From the NCBI GenBank assembly GCA_944322345.1, contig CALUOO010000007.1, positions 1 through 57,197 of the forward strand: a stretch of DNA of 57,197 bases, given 5' to 3'. Position numbers and translations under genes: made by a program. This document shows positions 54,638-57,197 of the stretch, one piece after another (positions within the stretch are counted from its first letter, which is position 1; the number at the start of each line of letters is the position of its first letter). The notes beneath the pieces were generated by a model. That model was not told the DNA's origin and searched no databases. It saw nothing but the letters and a program-made list of their open reading frames with translations. The stretch is from an uncultured Bacteroides sp. Lineage in GTDB: Bacteria > Bacteroidota > Bacteroidia > Bacteroidales > Bacteroidaceae.

Positions 54638-55117
54638 ATGCTTTTCTGGAAGAGAGTACAGCAGGCTATAAATAAGAAATGGTATCCCCTAAGTGTTACC
54701 ATAGGAAAACCGGTTAATACCCAAGAGTTAGCAAACCGCATTGCGCGCGAAAGTACCGTATCGCCCGCCGATGCCCATGCCGTAATCCGAGCCATGCCTC
54801 AGGTGATGGCAGACTTTATGCAAGAGAGTCGCGCCGTTCACCTCGAAGGATTCGGATGGTTCCGCTACATCATTAAATCCAATGGGAAAGGGGTAGACAA
54901 GAAAGAAGACGTCAGTAACAAACAGATAGTCGGCATTCGTGTCCAGTTTACCCCCGAACGTGAGCGGGATATGGGAGGCGGCTATACAAGGTCGCTCGTA
55001 AGTGACGGCATCAGCTTTGCCGAATGGTTGGGCAAAGACGAAGACACAAACGATTTGCCGGGTGAAGAGAGCGGCGAAGAAGAAGGTGGAGGTGAGTCAC
55101 CCGACCCTATCGTCTGA
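54638..55117 (+). CDS. HU-family (HU-HIG) DNA-binding protein with Gly/acidic tail ending GESPDPIV
   Basis: The 159-residue cytoplasmic protein has an HU-like domain over residues 15-120 (KKWYPLSVTIGKPVNTQ, LANRIARESTVSPADAHAVIRA, then the DNA-arm strand HLEGFGWFRYIIKS and VQFTPERERD). A tail (about 130-159) is rich in Gly, Asp and Glu and ends GEEEGGGESPDPIV. It fits the glycine-rich branch of the HU-HIG family. A strong AAAGGAG precedes the ATG. The last eight residues equal those of the DUF6261-like protein at 20744-21556. Array D in its leader suggests self-binding or leader-based control. It is followed by a bidirectional terminator. Confidence 0.85.
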   Translation: MLFWKRVQQAINKKWYPLSVTIGKPVNTQELANRIARESTVSPADAHAVIRAMPQVMADFMQESRAVHLEGFGWFRYIIKSNGKGVDKKEDVSNKQIVGIRVQFTPERERDMGGGYTRSLVSDGISFAEWLGKDEDTNDLPGEESGEEEGGGESPDPIV

Positions 55118-55164
55118 CCGAAGCCCTCGTCCGGCACTTCCCAATCTTTCCTCTGTCATACAGA

Positions 55165-55197
55165 AAAAAGGCGTACAGCAACCCTGTACGCCTTTTT
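55165..55197. terminator. Bidirectional terminator between HU-Gly and TonB-C genes
   Basis: AAAAAGGCGTACAG (55165-55178) is perfectly inverted at 55184-55197 with a 5-nt loop. The stem ends in A and T runs, so it works in both directions for the two convergent genes. Confidence 0.9.
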
Positions 55198-55251
55198 CCC
55201 ATATATGCTTCTGTCCCTTCCCTACCGTCGGACAAACAGCCCGGCAGCCGG

Positions 55252-56277
55252 TTACTTCTTCTTCAGCTGCTTGTAACGCTCCACCCGGAAGGGTACATAG
55301 ATCGTATAGTTCGTCCCCACAGCATCCTCCCCCACAGTGGCCGGCATCCATCGCGGCATCTCTTTCACAATCCGCAATGCCTCTTCGGCAAAGGCCGGAT
55401 GGGTAGACTTCAAGATATGCGGACGCAGAACGGTGCCCGTCTTGTCTATCGTGAACTCACAAAGGGCATAGCCCTCTATGCCTTCCTTCAGCAGTTGGGC
55501 GGGATAGACCATGTGCTGCTCAACGTACTCGTCTGTCGAACCACTGAGCAGACGGGGCGCTTTGTCAATCTTCTTACCCGACAAGGTCTCCATCTGTGCC
55601 CCCACATGATAGATTCCCACATACGCAGGGCGCTTGTAGACGTCCGATTCCTCCTTGGTGCGTGCCTGCAAAGCCTTCAGCAGCGTAGCGGCTTCCTCGG
55701 TCAGCGCAGCTTCGGAGATATTCTTCCCCTGCGTCAACAGATAGGCCGACTGGCATACTTGGACAAGCTTCTCCATCAGCGAACCTTCCTCTGGCGACCA
55801 TTTCCGGCCTTCCATCACATGCCCCTTCGCATCCGCCGAAGCGAAGTAATATACCACTCCGTCTAGCCCAGCGGTGCTTCCGTCCAAATCCAAAACCTGC
55901 TTAGTCACCAGCTGGAAAATATCTCCCAGTGTCTTATATAAAGATTGCGTAATAAACACCGACTTCTTATTCACCTGCACACTCCCCTTATCTGCCTGCC
56001 AATAAGTACGCGACAATGTGTTCGACACCAAGCCATAACGCCCTCCAATGCGTTCTAGCGACATGGCATACTCAGGCGAGAAGGATGGTATAACTGTGAA
56101 ACAAGCATACGGAGGTTGCTGGAAACCAGTGTGCAACAAAGAAAATACATTACGGTAATATTCCCCCAATTCGCCTGTATAAGTATCGAACGACCTAACC
56201 GGCTCCAAGTAATCGGTCTGTGCAGTCAGACGAAACGTAAAAGCTAAAAAGGCAAGGAAGGTAAGAATCTTCTTCAT
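55252..56277 (-). CDS. Secreted protein with TonB C-terminal-like domain
   Basis: The 341-residue protein has a cleavable signal peptide (MKKILTFLAFLAFTFRLTAQ). A helical middle region (about 30-215) follows, with a DLDGSTAGLDGVVYYF strand pair, and then a C-terminal TonB-C domain (YPAQLLKEGIEGYALCEFTIDKTGTV, EEALRIVKEMPRWMPA). TonB proteins normally keep an uncleaved N-terminal anchor and a Pro-rich linker, both absent here. It is therefore probably a periplasmic protein using the fold for binding rather than an energy transducer. The operon is single. GC-richer codon use. Confidence 0.75.
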   Translation of the reverse strand: MKKILTFLAFLAFTFRLTAQTDYLEPVRSFDTYTGELGEYYRNVFSLLHTGFQQPPYACFTVIPSFSPEYAMSLERIGGRYGLVSNTLSRTYWQADKGSVQVNKKSVFITQSLYKTLGDIFQLVTKQVLDLDGSTAGLDGVVYYFASADAKGHVMEGRKWSPEEGSLMEKLVQVCQSAYLLTQGKNISEAALTEEAATLLKALQARTKEESDVYKRPAYVGIYHVGAQMETLSGKKIDKAPRLLSGSTDEYVEQHMVYPAQLLKEGIEGYALCEFTIDKTGTVLRPHILKSTHPAFAEEALRIVKEMPRWMPATVGEDAVGTNYTIYVPFRVERYKQLKKK

Positions 56278-56346
56278 ATCGTGTTGTTTTTAGGTATAAA
56301 TCGGCAACAAAGGTATAAATAATTTCGATGATTTATAATAAAGATA

Positions 56347-56354
56347 TATCTTTG
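56347..56354 (+). promoter_or_regulatory. pheS promoter -7 element
   Basis: TATCTTTG matches TAnnTTTG 43 bp before the pheS start codon. A direct repeat AGGTATAAA lies just upstream (in 56291-56320). Confidence 0.6.
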
Positions 56355-56396
56355 CAAGGTTTTTATCAGACAAACGAACAATAATATACAAGAAAT

Positions 56397-57197
56397 ATGA
56401 TAGCTAAAATTGAACAGCTTCTGAAAGAGGTAGAGGCAATGCAGGCCAGCAATCCCGATGAACTGGAGGCACTGCGCATCAAATACCTCAGCAAGAAGGG
56501 AGCCATCAATGAGCTGATGGCAGATTTTCGCAACGTTCCGGCAGAACAAAAGAAAGAAGTCGGTATCAAGCTGAATGAGCTGAAATCCAAAACACAGGAG
56601 AAAATTAATGCGCTGAAGGAACAATTCGAAAGCAACGACCACAGTTGCGACGGACTTGATCTGACACGTTCAGCCTACCCTATTGAACTGGGTACACGCC
56701 ATCCGCTTTCCATCGTACGGAACGAAATCATCGATATCTTTGCCCGTTTGGGATTCAGCATTGCCGAAGGTCCTGAAATAGAAGATGACTGGCACGTGTT
56801 CTCTGCCCTGAATTTTGCAGAAGATCATCCGGCACGCGACATGCAAGACACATTCTTCATCGAGTCTCACCCTGATGTCCTATTACGTACACATACCTCA
56901 TCCGTACAAAGCCGTGTGATGGAGACATCTCAGCCTCCTATCCGCATCATCTGCCCAGGACGTGTATACCGTAACGAAGCAATCAGCTATCGTGCTCACT
57001 GTTTCTTCCATCAGGTAGAAGCATTGTACGTGGACAAAAATGTATCATTCACTGACTTGAAACAGGTATTGCTATTATTCGCAAAAGAAATGTTCGGGGC
57101 CGATACAAAGATTCGCCTGCGTCCCTCCTACTTCCCGTTTACCGAACCAAGTGCAGAAATGGACATCAGTTGCAATATCTGCGGCGGTAAAGGATGC
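56397..57197 (+). CDS. pheS: Phenylalanyl-tRNA synthetase alpha subunit (cut by window end)
   Basis: The first 267 residues of the class II synthetase alpha chain are present. An N-terminal coiled coil (KIEQLLKEVEAMQASNPDEL) is followed by motif 1 and 2 regions: FSIAEGPEIEDDWHVF, ALNFAEDHPARDMQDTFF, LLRTHTSSVQSRVM, RVYRNEAISYRAHCFFHQVE and the beginning of the active-site sheet RPSYFPFTEPSAEMDI. It charges tRNA-Phe together with the PheT subunit. The frame is open at the right edge of the window. Confidence 0.97.
   Translation, partial: MIAKIEQLLKEVEAMQASNPDELEALRIKYLSKKGAINELMADFRNVPAEQKKEVGIKLNELKSKTQEKINALKEQFESNDHSCDGLDLTRSAYPIELGTRHPLSIVRNEIIDIFARLGFSIAEGPEIEDDWHVFSALNFAEDHPARDMQDTFFIESHPDVLLRTHTSSVQSRVMETSQPPIRIICPGRVYRNEAISYRAHCFFHQVEALYVDKNVSFTDLKQVLLLFAKEMFGADTKIRLRPSYFPFTEPSAEMDISCNICGGKGC

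Overview
The window looks like a chromosomal segment of a Bacteroides species (Bacteroidota). The evidence is the gene families present (hybrid two-component regulator, lipoproteins with short signal peptides, FimB/Mfa2-like surface lipoproteins, HU-HIG proteins, a dockerin-bearing GH31, GHL10 proteins) and many promoters of the Bacteroides type (TAnnTTTG at -7, often TTTG about 19 bp upstream). The species cannot be fixed from the sequence alone.

Layout. 0-0.7 kb: 5' part of a tyrosine recombinase beside tRNA-Ser(UGA), probably the edge of an integrated element. 0.8-3.8 kb: pflB-pflA. 4.3-7.1 kb: transglutaminase-like lipoprotein. 7.4 kb: 45-residue small protein. 7.6-11 kb: heparinase II/III-family protein and dinB. 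11-14.9 kb: secreted GH31 enzyme, broken by a frameshift. 15-17 kb: small beta-barrel protein, small membrane protein and cstA. 17.3-20.6 kb: GHL10 protein and TonB-dependent receptor. 20.7-21.8 kb: DUF6261-like protein preceded by a repeat array. 22-25.7 kb: purL. 26.1-31.3 kb: hybrid two-component regulator translationally coupled to a split chromate-type transporter. 31.4-34.5 kb: second GHL10 protein, LysR regulator, unknown protein. 34.8-37.3 kb: clpB. 37.5-45.6 kb: AT-rich surface-lipoprotein locus (fimbrial/adhesin-type proteins, a metzincin-like protease) headed by an HU-wHTH protein. 45.9-50.3 kb: DUF4286-ruvC-pullulanase-ModF-like operon. 50.4 kb: tRNA-Ala(GGC). 50.6-54.1 kb: GH78 rhamnosidase. 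54.6-56.3 kb: HU protein with Gly/acidic tail, and a secreted TonB-C-domain protein. 56.4 kb to end: pheS (cut by the window).

The least ordinary signal is a set of six intergenic arrays with a 21-23 bp period (4016-4099, 9681-9819, 21624-21806, 25856-25950, 45722-45790, 54502-54594). Two share one sequence family; the others each have their own unit. Three lie just upstream of the only DUF6261-like gene and the only two HU-HIG genes in the window, apparently in their 5' leaders. The DUF6261-like protein and one HU-HIG protein share no recognisable fold but end in the same peptide, GESPDPIV, after a Gly/acidic linker. I propose that these pieces form one system of periodic DNA or RNA elements and nucleoid-type proteins linked by a C-terminal docking peptide. 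This is inference.

Two genes (GH31 and one adhesin) are each broken by one missing base in a homopolymer (A6 and G7). Phase variation and sequencing error are both possible explanations. Base composition also alternates between GC-richer and AT-richer blocks whose edges fall inside genes.
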